64,000 bases of DNA from Dreissena polymorpha (lineage: Eukaryota > Mollusca > Bivalvia > Myida > Dreissenidae), in NCBI RefSeq assembly GCF_020536995.1, contig NC_068362.1:3187173-3251172 (forward strand), read 5' to 3'. Below the pieces are notes generated by a model. The model ran no database searches, was not told the DNA's origin, and worked only from the letters and a program-made list of their open reading frames with translations. Of the stretch, positions 23,001 to 34,129 are shown one piece after another. Position 1 is the first letter of the stretch. Each line of letters opens with the position of its first letter. A program made the translations under genes and the position numbers.

Positions 23001-25561
23001 TGGATATTTAATGTATATCCATATTCAAAAGAATGCAGTTCTGATACGGCATTGTTTTTTGTTTTTATAAACATACAAAATAAGACAAAAATTACATGCA
23101 TGTGCATTATGCTTACAAGAGTGCAAATGACGTCATCATTTTTAAATGCTAGTTATATTATTTGTAAATGAAGTCAAACATAAGCGTTGCCATGGGGATA
23201 TAATACCGAATGTTACTGTTAAAGTAATAAAGTAAAACACACTAAATTCATAATATCGTTCCCTTCAATAAATACCTATATATGATAAATATTCTATGGT
23301 CTTTTTGCATGCTTGTATAATCCATTTCCTAAATTTACAAGAGACTATAGAAGAGACGCCTGTGTTATATTTAAATTTATAACAAATGTAGATACCACGC
23401 AAAAACTATCTATTAATATAACTATCATGTGTTTATATGTTAGATTGAGCTTTTTGAAGAGAACATTCTACATGCCGAAGTTGCCGAAGTTTTGCGTGAA
23501 AACACAATTCTTCAAGACATATCAAAAATTTATGATCGGTATAACAATTTCAAGTATTACAATTATACTAAAATGCATATAACAAATTTATTAACTGTAT
23601 ATGATTATGACAATATTGTCCATTACAACCATATTTGACTTTGATAGATTGCAACCGGATGAGACAAGCTCACTTCAGGACGTACCAGGTTCGCACGATG
23701 CCCTTGATCCACTTAAGATTCCTGATCTTTACAAGAATTTGTATGATAACCACTGGCGCGATGCGTTTAAAGCGGAAAATATCATTGATTATGATATGCG
23801 TCGAGAAAAAACCATTCTTGAAATTTTTGAGGTAGGCTTTTCATCGTTCACTGGAAATCCGGCTGAAAACATTTATCAGAATATAATAAAAGTACATCGA
23901 ATTTTTGCAGAATAAAATTTCATATAGTTTTTCTTAAAATGAATTGCTTTTTTTCAGGAGGTATGCGCATTTTGTACAGATATATTTGATACACAGAAGA
24001 TGGTTAAGATAGAGCGTTTGAAGCAAGAATCAACTGATGTACGAAACAAAATCGTAATTTATAATTTCATTGACTTTTAAAACACATGAAATGTAACGAC
24101 TTGCATAACTTTGTTAACAGGTTTATGTTGGTCAAAAGGATGCTCTTATGTTTCTCTTATACTGAAATTACCTTTCTATTGACGTGTTTAAATAACAAAT
24201 TGTCATTTATTGAAGGAAACTATTCTTAAAATTTTGAAATAAACTTTGGGAATTAGAAAGTTTTTATTGTCATAAACTATCTTTGCTTTTAATTAAATGA
24301 TTTATCGATGATTATCATTTAAGGGTTGTTACCCAGATGAGTCACGTGTGCTGGAATTGATGAGGAATGAGACAACGGAGTGTTCTCTAAATGTTATGTA
24401 TCAGGTAAAACGATTTTCACAAACTAATCTCATTTAAATGAATCTTTTTATAAATTTGACGCGTCTCCATTTGGTTTTGATTTCTTGTCACATAAGCGAT
24501 TCATTTGCGGTAAGTTGGCAATATGATATCTAGATAAGCAGTAATGTTATTTGCTTTGTTACAAAAAGCTTATTTCACATTTGCATATTTTCTTAGTATC
24601 TCACCACAGGTAACACACAACCCAACATGTATTAGAAGGAATAAATAACATGCATAATTTAGTAGATATTTATACACATCTTATCCAGTTTCTCCTCAAC
24701 AAGTTAACGTGTAGTTTAGGTTCAACAATTTACGTGAAATAAGCCATTTTTGTAAACAGTTTATAGAGGAGGATCACGTAAAAGTACTATTGCGTATGTT
24801 GTATGAACAAATCAGCTGATGTAGCGTTTTTATCATATCATGTTTGTACCGCTTAAAGAAGACCATACATAGACAAGTTTTAGTAGTTTATTACTAAGAT
24901 AGTCAATTAATTGTTAGAATTTTGAATAATCCAATGTAAAAATGTATTTTATGTTTTAGTTATATTTTGCACTTTAAGATTTGTATCACTTCGTACAGTA
25001 TTTTCGTGTATGTTTTTTATCCATAATTGTGCAAAACATTGTTATCGTGATTCAAAATTGTACTTTTAGGCATTCGATATGGTACTTTATTTTCCCAATT
25101 ATCGGCGGTATAAGATTATTTTATAATTAGCTTCTATATTCTTATAATCTAGTTAATCTACGACATATTGCCTTCTTTTTTATCAGATATTCAACAATCA
25201 ACGAGGGATGATGTGGTTTAAACCATCCATAGAAGATAAGTCCCTTTTCGTTAAAGAGAGTATCCGAATATGTTGGTTAATGAACCTCTCTGAGCCGCCT
25301 GTCTTAGTTCATACAAACATTAAAAGTGGTGACCATTTTGATCCAAATTTCTATCAACGATATGCTTGCAAAGGTAAAAAAGTTTATTTCGTTGTGTTGC
25401 CCGCACTAGTGCGCAGGGATGGAATCGTTGTTGCGAAAGGTATTGTTGAATGTGAACCATCAAAAGGAAAACAAACTAGACCAAGGAAAATTCGTGTCAG
25501 ATCAAATATAAGGGACAGATTGGATATTTTTATTGCCCCGCTTTATCAGGAAGGAAAATAA
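14004..25561 (+). CDS. Coiled-coil protein with C-terminal mitochondria-eating protein (MIEAP/SPATA18) domain, 16 exons
   Basis: Exons: 14004-14129, 14481-14636, 16588-16679, 18294-18360, 18815-18928, 19225-19316, 19616-19762, 20069-20116, 21275-21343, 21558-21623, 22145-22262, 23444-23538, 23648-23831, 23958-24053, 24324-24404, 25187-25561. All junctions are GT-AG and in phase, giving 1,926 nt and about 641 residues. Residues 1-400 are charged and coil-forming. From about 415 (DLYKNLYDNHWRDAF) to 641 the protein matches the MIEAP C-terminal domain, with the ICWLMNLSEPP block near 545 and FVVLPAL...GIVVAKGIVE after it. Vertebrate SPATA18 acts in mitochondrial quality control; molluscs have many divergent relatives whose roles are unknown, so function here is inferred only from the domain. 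The start is the weakest point: ATG 14004 is in frame, but an acceptor at 14045-14047 would allow an upstream first exon. No signal peptide or membrane segment is seen. An AATAAA overlaps the stop codon. Confidence 0.82.
17758..17945 (+). mobile_element. tRNA-derived SINE in intron 3 of the MIEAP-domain gene
   Basis: The head carries an A-box-like 'tggtgtaatggatatgg' and a B-box 'gggttcgatcccc', with poorly pairing tRNA stems, as usual for SINE heads. The body continues with 'ccccccaaagacaccaag' and 'taagccttgggctttcgatg', and ends in an AT-rich tail near 17,936. It lies in the same direction as the host gene, between exons 3 and 4. Confidence 0.65.
19879..20031 (+). repeat. Compound microsatellite (AAT)n-(ACT)n-(AAT)n
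   Basis: An AAT/ATT-rich start (19,879-19,930) passes into about 24 ACT units (19,931-20,003) and then AAT units to 20,031. It sits between exons 7 and 8 and ends only about 37 bases before the exon 8 acceptor, so repeat length may affect splicing. Confidence 0.9.
20154..20820 (+). repeat. Bivalve 'ATGCCCCCTTTCGA' dispersed repeat in intron 8
   Basis: It opens with a hairpin (TGCCCCCTTT / AAAGGGGGCA, 20,156-20,181) and a pyrimidine-rich 'gtccgtctgtccgtc' tract. Diverged units of about 165 bp follow, each with 'cgtttaggtttcgaaa', 'ataacttctatgtccctt', 'atttggtatgcatgtgtata' and 'gaccttgaccttgaactta'. It closes with 'gggggcataag' and 'ggtgacagctcttg'. A second, longer copy lies at 47,221-48,206. 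No coding is present. Confidence 0.8.
20960..21130 (+). repeat. Short retroelement-like 3' tail in intron 8
   Basis: 'gcgctctataaccaggtttaaacccc' followed by a T/G-rich stretch with repeated 'tgtgctgt' and an 'aataaagga' ending looks like a 3' end of a retroposed repeat that I associate with bivalve genomes. The boundaries are estimates and there is no coding. Confidence 0.35.
21155..22740. repeat. Inverted pair of short repeats flanking exons 9-11
   Basis: 'ctggagtttcacttctttatatt' near 21,173 recurs as its reverse complement near 22,690-22,712 ('aatataaagaagtgaaactcc'), and the neighbouring 'gctccagcag' and 'ctgctagagc' also match. The two arms are about 35-40 bp and bracket exons 9 to 11. 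They may be termini of one element or two separate copies. Confidence 0.45.
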
Positions 25562-25599
25562 ATTTTAATTCCTTTCAAGTCTTCCATGTGTCAAATTCT

Positions 25600-26850
25600 T
25601 GTCGTTAAAAGTGTTGCTGCTAGAGTGATAAAAAGTACACACATATAAACACGATCTTTAGCGCCACCATATGTTGCTTCAAACGCTTTCGACATGTAAG
25701 AAGAGGTGGCCATTTGTTTGCAGAACAATTACATGGTTTTACTTGTGTAATTGGAAGTACAAAATGCTGCCAGATGGATGAAACATTATAAACATATCAA
25801 TCATCGAACTTGCTCACCTCCTTATTTCGGTAATCTCTTTCAATATTTCCGGAGCTATAGCCCTCTTTTGATCAAACAACTAATATTTTTCGTAACGTGC
25901 GTAGCGCGTTACTAAAACGAAATTACTGCCAGAGGGATGAACCGAATAAAACATATGTTGAACGTGTGCACCTATATAATTTGGATCGCTTTTTTCGAAA
26001 TTATCTCAGTTTTGACACTCTATTGGTAAAAATGACATTTTGCACTAGTGTTGCAAGTAAATCAAACATATATTGCTGTCATATTTATGAAAGTTTGCAA
26101 TCACATTAAACATCATCTTACTTGCCAAACTGAGGATTGTCAGACCAACAGTTTATTACCATTGATATGCAACGGCCATATTTCTAGTTTATATTTAAGC
26201 AGTATCCATTTTGTATTCGATCACTTGAGGGTCAGCGCGTTGATGAAAGCCAGAGATACGATATTGGTGGAGATACCCAGTTATGACATTTCGTATTGAA
26301 TATGTTGTAAAGTTTATAAACAAGTGTTTGAAATCTCACAAAATTATATTAACAGTAATTTTGCAAACATATAAACACTTTGTTTAAAGTATACGTAAAC
26401 ACTGCTGTTGAAACCATTTTGCATTAACACAACCCTGTTGTTTAATTCTTAAAAAAAAATATCTAAGTATATATCTTTCTGTTTCTCTTGTAAATGAATA
26501 ATAATTCGTATCGTCTACCTTGCACAAATGGATCAATAATATGCCCTCCTTAACAAAATTATAGCATTGTTTCGCGTAATTCCGTACTGGTTAGAACCAA
26601 TGAAGTTGTTTTATTTAATATATTACTTTACTGGAGGGTTGCTTGAAACCCAGATTATAGTTTAATTTGTTTTATATATATGAATAAACGTTGCTGTTTC
26701 GCATTAAATATATAATCACTGCTCTAAGAAATATACATACGATTTGATTATAAAACTGTCCCGTTCTGCAATATGAAGGTAATTTGAAATCTTTCAAATG
26801 ATTGAACTTTGAAGGCACTCCCGTAATTCTTGCAATACTGCAACCGTTTA
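25600..26850. other. Non-coding DNA between the MIEAP-domain gene and the next exon candidates
   Basis: Two weakly similar segments (about 25,759-25,800 and 25,922-25,960, sharing 'ctgccaga.ggatgaa') suggest an old duplication of about 160 bases. No gene is seen. Confidence 0.35.
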
Positions 26851-26856
26851 TTTTAG

Positions 26857-27039
26857 AATTTGGATATGGTAGATCCTTATGACAATATACATGTATACAC
26901 TGCTGGTCCTCAACTTGATGCAAGTTTGAGTCATTTTGTAAAGAGGTCGACATCGTTAAAGATAATTCAGTCAAAGTCGTCCTGCAAGGACGATGTTCAA
27001 ATCTTGACTCGATTAAACTCTTCATTACTATCTTGTTGT
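26857..27039 (+). CDS. Possible internal exon, unrecognised protein
   Basis: An open frame of 61 codons lies between a good acceptor (ttttag, ending 26,856) and a donor (gtaaga, from 27,040), phase 0 on both sides. It includes the motif NLDMVDPYDNIHVYTAG. I do not recognise the product. It may belong with the exons at 27,431-28,240, but I could not find a junction that joins them in phase, so the link is only by proximity. Confidence 0.25.
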
Positions 27040-27430
27040 GTAAGAGTGCAAAAAGAAATATCAAATAAAATATAAACAACTACAATCTGACTTTTTTTAA
27101 TGTCAAAACGACAAATTACTAGAGATATATACATAGCAAAAGAACACTGAATATTGAATTTCCAAATCATATTAAACTTACCCGTTGTTCATAATTTGTT
27201 TTAATTAATCACACAGTTCATCTAAAATTTGCATTGTGTGCTGACATTCTTGTTTCACTTACAGTTTTTGATATAAGCGCATTATTGTTCATTAAATTGT
27301 TTGAAATGTTCAAACTCACCCGCTCTATAAGGAACTTTAGGAAATCGAAGCCCTGTGGATTTAAGAATGATACATTTATGGGTTTGACCATTTGGAACTT
27401 TGTCGGACGGTTTCTATACGACACCTTCAG

Positions 27431-28240
27431 CGAAACCTTTTGTTTGGATTTGTGGTCGAGATATGAGCAGGTGGAAAAATATCTGTGACGTTGTAGCTTC
27501 TCATAAAATGCAGCGGTCAATGACTGGTACACTTGTGTTTTACATAGGCAGTCAACAAAGCATATGTAAAGACGAGTTGCACATTCCCGTTTCTAGCGAT
27601 TATCTCAGCGCAATTATTTATCAATTCAACGAGGCTCGCGATTTAAAGGTACTGCTTTATACTATTCAAATGACGCTCATTGTCGTTTGATATTTACAAA
27701 TTGTGTTTTTCAACTCCCAAAATATGTTTTTTCAAATAAAAGTGTCATTTGATTGCTAAATTGCGGCATAAATCGGCAAATACACGCAATCTAGATTTGT
27801 GTTTGTTCAGTGCGACCCAGAGTCGACTTTTTTAACCATGTCTAATCAATGATAAGATCACTGTTTTGAATATAAACATTACCATTTTGTTACTATAATT
27901 ACTAGGTCATTATTTCTCGATAACACGCGCCAGTTATGTGATCCGCGTGGTATAATACCAATACATTAACTGATATATGAACTATTAAAGTAACATTTAC
28001 AAAGTTTTTTTGGAAGTTAGTTAAGATAATGTTTAATTGTACATTCGTTAGTGCCGTAGATGTATTAACATACTAATGATACATCGTTAGCTATTATCAA
28101 AAGACGCTTCTCTACTTAAATAGAATTATAATAGACACTTGTTTTTGGGTGTTGTGACATTTTCATTGTTTTACTTGCAGGTTATTACAATATGGCAGCT
28201 GATTATTATAAAGCAAACAATGAAGCGTCAGAAACTCTAA
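27431..28240 (+). CDS. Two 3'-terminal exons of an unrecognised gene
   Basis: Exon 27,431-27,648 (acceptor ccttcag; donor at gtactg) and exon 28,181-28,240 (acceptor ttacttgcag) join in phase 0 and end in TAA. An AATAAA follows at 28,297-28,302, as expected for a last exon. The reading contains KPFVWICGRDMSRWKN, TGTLVFYIGSQQSICKDEL and, after the junction, VITIWQLIIIKQTMKR. The pattern of a GRD motif followed by a hydrophobic strand and S..S.C..EL faintly recalls box 2 of TIR domains, but this is weak and I do not assign it. The 5' exons are not found. Confidence 0.4.
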
Positions 28241-28309
28241 CATGATAACAATTCTTTTGTTACCAGCTACTTTTATACTAGAAACCGATTTATGAAAATA
28301 AAATGATTA

Positions 28310-29507
28310 AACCTTGCTTAACTGAACAGTCAATGTAAAGAATCGTGGAATAGAACCGAGACGGAGGTCTAGGCGAAACTAGCTCTAACCTCAGAATTAA
28401 TCATAAAATAAAAATATAAATGATAGGAAGTGACGCGTACATCGAATCATACACAAACGCATTCAGTGTTAATGTATTGTAATTATCGGAAATATATTAC
28501 ATCGATATTCATGTATTAATGAGGTATTTTCACATAAATAATATGAAGCATTTTCACGAAATTTAAGAGAATGCATGTTTTATGTTGGGAATGTACTATT
28601 TATCATTACATTTAATTAACTATATATTATAACTTATCTCATAAACTTGTTCTATCTTCAGTTATAAATACATTTGAGCACTAATGCAAAGACTTTTAGG
28701 AATTTCGCAGGCTTGTTTGTAATAATGATGAAAATGATTTGAACGCATTGTACAGTAACGACTAAACTGTATGATAATCCTATTTTATTTTCACGAGTAA
28801 ATGTTTTTCAATTGGGTAATCTGCAAAATCATAGACTTTGGTTATCATGAGTTAAGACTGTCCTGACTCGACTCTGATTATACTGTGCATATGAAGGAAT
28901 AATCTGAAGGTATGGCAGTTACGTGCGGAATGCCTAAATCCACGAAGCCCCTACAATGTTGATGATCATAATGAATGTAACCATTTATTGATTGGCGTCG
29001 CTCTGGAGAGCGGCGACTAGTATGTAATGCTTTTTTTTTCGCTTATGGGAGGAGAAGTTATTTTAAGGATCAATGCATATATTTTTGTTTTAAAAATATC
29101 TTGCATAGTGGTGATTTTTGTGTAAATTAGTGTAAATAAGTACTGCATTTGTGCCTATTACATTTATTACAACATTTATTGCCAATAATGCAAAGCTAAT
29201 TGTTTTAACTAATAACTGATCCACAACTGATCACATGGGACAGATCACAGGTACTGGGCGAATACGCGAAACTTTCTGGTTTTGTATAAAAACAAAACAT
29301 AATCAAAATATCTTTATTTTGTGTTTTTTCTAATTTGCTTATTTAGTGGAGAATCAATGTAGTACGATATTTGACGACTTATCGCGCAAGCAAGTTTATT
29401 GGAAGGCGTAGTGGTACGAAAACTTACAATCTATTAGTTTATTAATAGACATATAATAACGATCGCTATACACAACTTCACCAAATAGCAGTACATAATT
29501 GATGTCA
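28310..29507. other. AT-rich DNA with one short hairpin repeat
   Basis: The only structured piece is GTCGCTCTGGAGAGCGGCGAC at 28,997-29,017, an 8-bp stem with a short loop, in a context ('tattgattggcgtcgctctgg') that I associate with a bivalve dispersed repeat. No gene is seen. Confidence 0.4.
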
Positions 29508-29597
29508 GCCGGAATAGCTCAGTTGGGAGAACGTTACACTAAAGTTGTTTACGCAACAATCATCTAAAGGCCCCCGGTTCAATCCCGGGTTCCGGCA
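29508..29597 (+). tRNA. tRNA-Phe-like gene with 17-nt insertion at the intron site
   Basis: The sequence follows eukaryotic tRNA-Phe closely: acceptor stem GCCGGAA/TTCCGGC is perfect (29,508-14 with 29,590-96), the T-arm CCCGG-TTCAATC-CCGGG is perfect, and the D-loop AGTTGGGA is standard. The anticodon loop starts CTAAAG (29,539-44), giving AAA where GAA is normal. It is followed by 17 extra bases (29,545-29,561), exactly where tRNA introns lie (37/38). The insert contains a TTGTT/AACAA hairpin. There is one mismatch in the D-stem (C-A) and one in the anticodon stem (C-C). A T9 tract at 29,623 could end Pol III transcription. It may be an intron-bearing tRNA, a decaying pseudogene or a tRNA-like SINE head. 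Confidence 0.6.
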
Positions 29598-29622
29598 CGA
29601 ACGGAACAGTTCGGCGGCTGAC

Positions 29623-29631
29623 TTTTTTTTT
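29623..29631 (+). terminator. Likely RNA polymerase III terminator
   Basis: A run of nine T follows the tRNA-like gene by about 26 bases. It is preceded by GGCTGAC, the inverse complement of GTCAGCC at 29,504-29,510, which overlaps the start of the tRNA, so leader and trailer could pair in a precursor. Confidence 0.45.
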
Positions 29632-29889
29632 CAGTCAGGTTAATAAATATAATAAAGCTTTATTTTATGAAGACATTTTAAAATCCATTTTTCTACAATT
29701 GGACATTTTTATTAAAATTAATGGATGCCGCGTGGTGACAACGTTAATTTAAATTTCTTACATCACTTAAATATCTTATAAAAAATACATGTGTTTTTAT
29801 ATTAACAAATAAATGCAAACAACACATCTATTATCCATTTATTTTTATGGTTGTCTATCATAGGCCCTAAGTACTATCCCTACCACATA

Positions 29890-30045
29890 CAGAGCGCGAA
29901 GCGCGACACGTATTATTGATTGTAACAATGAGTTGCGATAAAGGAAGCAGCCGCTTATCAAGAAGGAGCTGTGTCTCAGCAACCCGTTTCCCTCGGAGTT
30001 TTCTTTTGAGAAAAACATATAGCGCGAAGCGCGACACGTATTCCA
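29890..30045. repeat. Short direct repeat 'gcgcgaagcgcgacacgtat'
   Basis: The 20-mer occurs near 29,892 and again near 30,020. Each copy contains the palindrome GCGCGAAGCGCG. It may mark the edges of a repeat unit; there is no coding. Confidence 0.5.
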
Positions 30046-30059
30046 GGTGGCATGGGCCC

Positions 30060-30720
30060 TTTAGCATTATCCGACCATTACGTCCATAGTTATCTTTCTT
30101 AGAATTTGATAAATTTTCAAATCGTTGTTCGAAGTCCAACATTTTCATCCGATTGTTCCCAAACTTGCACAGGTTTGTTTTATCAATGAGGACCCAACCC
30201 AAACTCTCTATATGAGCAATATCGGACCATAAGTCCAGAATTATGTCTCTTTGAATTTAAAAATAATAGTGAAAAACTGCTTGGTTAGGTGATTATGTCA
30301 ACATTTTTCATCAGATTCTTTCCAAACGTACAGTGTCTTCATATCAATGAGCTTTTTTACCTCATTAAAAATGAGAAATATCGGGACAATAAGTCCAGAT
30401 TTTTTTTCTATTAAATTTGACAAAATTAACAATTTCCACTTGTTTAAAAGATTTCACAACTTTCATCTGAATCTTTCCAAACTTGTTAAGTGTTTTTATA
30501 TCAGTTTTACTCGAACCCTATTGAAAATGATGAATATCGGAACAATAAATCTGTTATGATCTTTTACTGAATTTCAAAGTATTGTGAAATGCAGCTTCTT
30601 TATGCAATTTACAGTATTCATTCTTTTTTTTTCAAACTTTTACAGTGTTTTCATATCAATGAGTAGTCAACCCCTATCGTCAATGAGCAACGTAAAAATA
30701 AGTTCAGAATCATCTCCCGT
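30060..30720. repeat. Diverged tandem repeat, about five units of about 155 bp
   Basis: A motif of the type 'atcggaccataagtccaga' recurs near 30,070, 30,222, 30,379, 30,536 and 30,693, each time with 'tctttccaaactt', 'agtgttttcatatcaatgag' and similar text between. Units differ by many substitutions. The small open frames in this stretch are by-products of the repeat. Confidence 0.7.
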
Positions 30721-30860
30721 TGAAGTTGAGAAAAATATGAAATTACGCTTACAAGATGAAGCAGATTTTTTAAAACCCACAGTTTTGTTCCATTAATGAA
30801 AACTGCATACGGATGCCAGTAAAAAAAAGGAAACCAATGTAAATAAAATGAACTATGAAA

Positions 30861-30978
30861 TATTTGGGGGGTTACAACACAAAATCATAGATAATGGTTA
30901 CTTGGGGGATATAACACAACATCATAAATAATGATTATTTGGGGGTTATAACACAAAATTATAGATAATTGTTATACC
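30861..30978. repeat. Tandem repeat, three units of about 39 bp
   Basis: Units begin near 30,862, 30,901 and 30,940 with 'ttgggggNtatNacacaa' followed by 'atagataat' or close variants. It directly follows the 155-bp tandem array. Confidence 0.75.
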
Positions 30979-31495
30979 AGTATCTTTTTCTATTTTGTTT
31001 AAAATAATCGGCCAATATATTAATATTTACAGTAGAAACAAATCGTTCCATGTAACCTTATTGGGTGCCTTTTACACTGAAATTCCCGACGCCCTCTGAT
31101 GCTTTGCATCAATACTTATCTTGTATAAAATTAAAACAATAACAAATATTGAAATGATGCACTCAAATTAAGAATAACATAGGCTTTTTTTACCAAGAAA
31201 TACAAATAAACATAGACTAAAGAATATGTTTACTGTGAAATTGAAAATATATTATGACTTGAATTTTTGAATAAGACTTATTATTGTCCCAATTCAATAA
31301 CCCGATTGATCTTTTGTCTTGCTATTGAACTGCCCAATTGAAATGGTAAACTGTTCAATTTGCATCCGTCAGCACTGTTATAAGACCTTCCTGATTCGAC
31401 CATCATGCGTATGGTACCCCCCAAGGATGTCATACACTTCCTCTGTTGTCTTCACTTTCAATAACAGCTGACTAAATCATAAAGCACATTCATTT

Positions 31496-31747
31496 GAGCC
31501 TCGCTCTAGAAAAAAGAGAATTGTATGTGCCTTATAAAAGTGCCGTCCCAGATTAGTATATGCAGTCTGCACAGGCTAAGCAGAGACGACACTTTCCGCC
31601 TTAACTGGATTTTTGCTAGAAAGATACTTTCTTTAAACGAAAAGTACTATAATAGCGAAAAGTGTCGTCCCTGATTAGCCTGCACGGACTACACAGGTTT
31701 ATCTGGGGCAGCACTATATTCACACACATAAACTGTACGCATATGAA
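31496..31747. mobile_element. Palindromic bivalve repeat, copy 1
   Basis: The left half contains 'gtgccgtcccagattagtat' and 'gcacaggctaagcagagacg'; the right half contains the inverted forms 'gcgaaaagtgtcgtccctga' and 'cacaggtttatctgggg'. It is a roughly 250-bp foldback repeat of a kind that I know to be abundant in heterodont bivalves. Two further copies lie at 62,642-62,880 and 63,393-63,500. There is no coding. Confidence 0.75.
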
Positions 31748-31749
31748 TA

Positions 31750-32999
31750 CAATTAATACTAATACTGTAAATGAAAGGAAAACTGTCAGAAATGCGGCTT
31801 CATAATATCTGTTTACTTGTTAATGACATTTGTATATTATATTAATAGTTGTAATAAATTTCTCCAAAACTAACAAACAAGATTTTATTCTGTAGATTAA
31901 AACAGCACTGACCTCCTCTATGCACAAGTTGGAAATTTCATGCTGATAATTATGGTTGATAAATATGAAATATGACTTAACAAATATTTTAATGAGTCAG
32001 TTTTTAGGGCTCAACACTAACTTTAAAACCTAATTGTCCAGTCGGATTAGAATAATTCAATGCCCTAAACGTTCACTTGTTCTGACCAATGAGTTACTTA
32101 AGTGTCCTTAAAATTTTACTTAATATACTAAGTAAGTTTTTCGTAATTTTACAAAATATACATATTAGCAATCAACGACTAGAAGATGTCTACTTATTTT
32201 ATCCCTGAATCTTTCAGTATAATTTACACAAAATAATTATGAAACATAACTGACATTGTTTACTATTTATTCACTCCATTATATATATATTTTACAAACT
32301 GTGACATACATAAACAACGAAATCTTTCCTGAAATATACGAGAACTAATGGAAACTGAGCTGTGAATTGAACTATGAAATGTATTTCCCTTGTTAGCAAT
32401 AAGCTAAAGTGTGTATGTATCAGAATACTTAAACGTTACAATGTCAACATTAAGGTTTTGAAAGTAAATTGTCAACACATTTCTTGATTTTTAAATCCCA
32501 ATTTCTTACCAGTTCATGAGGGAATAAGTAGAACTTGATTTTTTAACTTGTCCTGCTTATCTGCAAGAGTATTGTTTTACTTTTGTGGAGCAATAATAAG
32601 TTGTTTTAGCCAATAGGACTGCCATTTATGTAAAGTTTTTGTTTAAAAGATTCCAATTTAGTGCGATCCCCCCACCCACACACACACAAAAGTGCATAGA
32701 AAGTTTATTAAGCAAAGGAATGATAAAGTAATCTTTACAGTAAAACGTTTTTTTAACATACACATACTTTTCTTTCAAAGATTCCAATTGCTTTACCAAT
32801 TATTTCACTTAAATGTATTAAATTGGGCCTATCAAAAAATCAGCTCTAACAATAACTACTGCAGTATATCTTATATTAGTGCAATTTCAAGTTAGGTCAT
32901 GCAAGTGAATAGAAAAAAATAACACTTATTTCATGATAAAAGATCTACAGTTTGGAACTGCGCGGCGTCTTGGTCCATAAGCCTGCTGTAACTTCAACG
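31750..32999. other. AT-rich non-coding DNA
   Basis: No gene or repeat boundary is recognised. A CA-rich tract lies near 32,668-32,690. Confidence 0.45.
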
Positions 33000-33002
33000 T
33001 TT

Positions 33003-33465
33003 TAGGTACGGGTAACGCACACTTGTTAACTCGACTGCCCTCAGCGTATTGGGTTAAATGGGCCTTCCTTAAACCTAATGTACCCTGGGTACGGTAAATA
33101 TACTAAAACGTACCCGGAAATTTTAACGCTAACTCGGTCGTTGTCGGCTTTTTAAAAATTAATTATGTTCACATTATGTCAAATGTTCTGTTAAATGGCC
33201 TCTTTTTTCTCGAATCTCATACTCAAAAAGCATGTAAATGCAGTTTTTTTTAAAGGAAGTTTGTTTTAGATAAACATTATCGTTTTATGGTCATCGGTAA
33301 CGCGTTTTACGACATCGGATTTTGTGCGGGAATACAACTCGGGTACAGTCTAATATCGACCGGGTACGTTTAAGTATATTAACCGTACCCGGGGTACATG
33401 TAAGTATACTTAAGAGTACCCGTGGTACATGTAAGTAGTACCCGAGTCGACAATGACCTATCGAG
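33003..33465. repeat. Repeat rich in 'gtacccgggtac' motifs
   Basis: 'taccctgggtacggtaaatatact' near 33,081, 'cgggtacgtttaagtatatt' near 33,360 and 'acccggggtacatgtaagtata' near 33,387 are variants of one palindromic motif. Two such clusters flank about 250 bases of unrelated sequence, which suggests a dispersed element with related ends. There is no coding. Confidence 0.5.
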
Positions 33466-33984
33466 CCAAATTTTGATTGATGTGCACCACTTATTGTGGA
33501 CTTTTATTATAGCTTCTTATAAATCAAGGTTTACTATGCCTATAACAATTGTACTTAAATCATGTATACTCGCTTTAATATTACAGGCATGCTGCTTCAC
33601 ACAAATGCAAAACTATTCCAAATAATGCGTATTTTCATCTTGCATTATTCAGCCCAGTATCAGAACAGATTTTTAAGCTAGGCATGTATCAGTGACACAC
33701 AAACGCACCAACATTCAATTTTTATCTTGCATTTTACCGCGAGATATGAACCAACATATTGAGGTGCACACGATAGTTCTCACGTTTTTAAGGCTTTTAA
33801 ACGTACAGTTACTGTAGCACTGATACTTTTTGAATGAACACGCCACACAAGTTCATAATATATATAAAATATAGATATATTTAAAAAATAAATGCGAAGC
33901 TGCACACGTTCACATGCTATTTTTACTATGTTTGTGCAGTTTTGTCACTAGAACAGTAATACATTTGGAGTTACGCGTGACACA

Positions 33985-34075
33985 AAATTGGACGGACGGA
34001 CTGAAAGACAGAACGACGGAATGGTGCAAGACGGACAAGGGAAATTTTGTCCCCCCCCCCCCCCCCCGCCTACAT
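33985..34075. repeat. Dispersed repeat fragment with poly-C tract
   Basis: 'ggacggacggactgaaagac', 'gacggaatggtgcaagacgg' and a C17 run (34,051-34,067) form a tract that I associate with bivalve dispersed repeats. The open frames across it on both strands are low-complexity artefacts. Confidence 0.45.
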
Positions 34076-34129
34076 AAGAAACTGACAGAGAATCAGCTAA
34101 CCCATATACAGAAAGACAAATAAAGCAAT

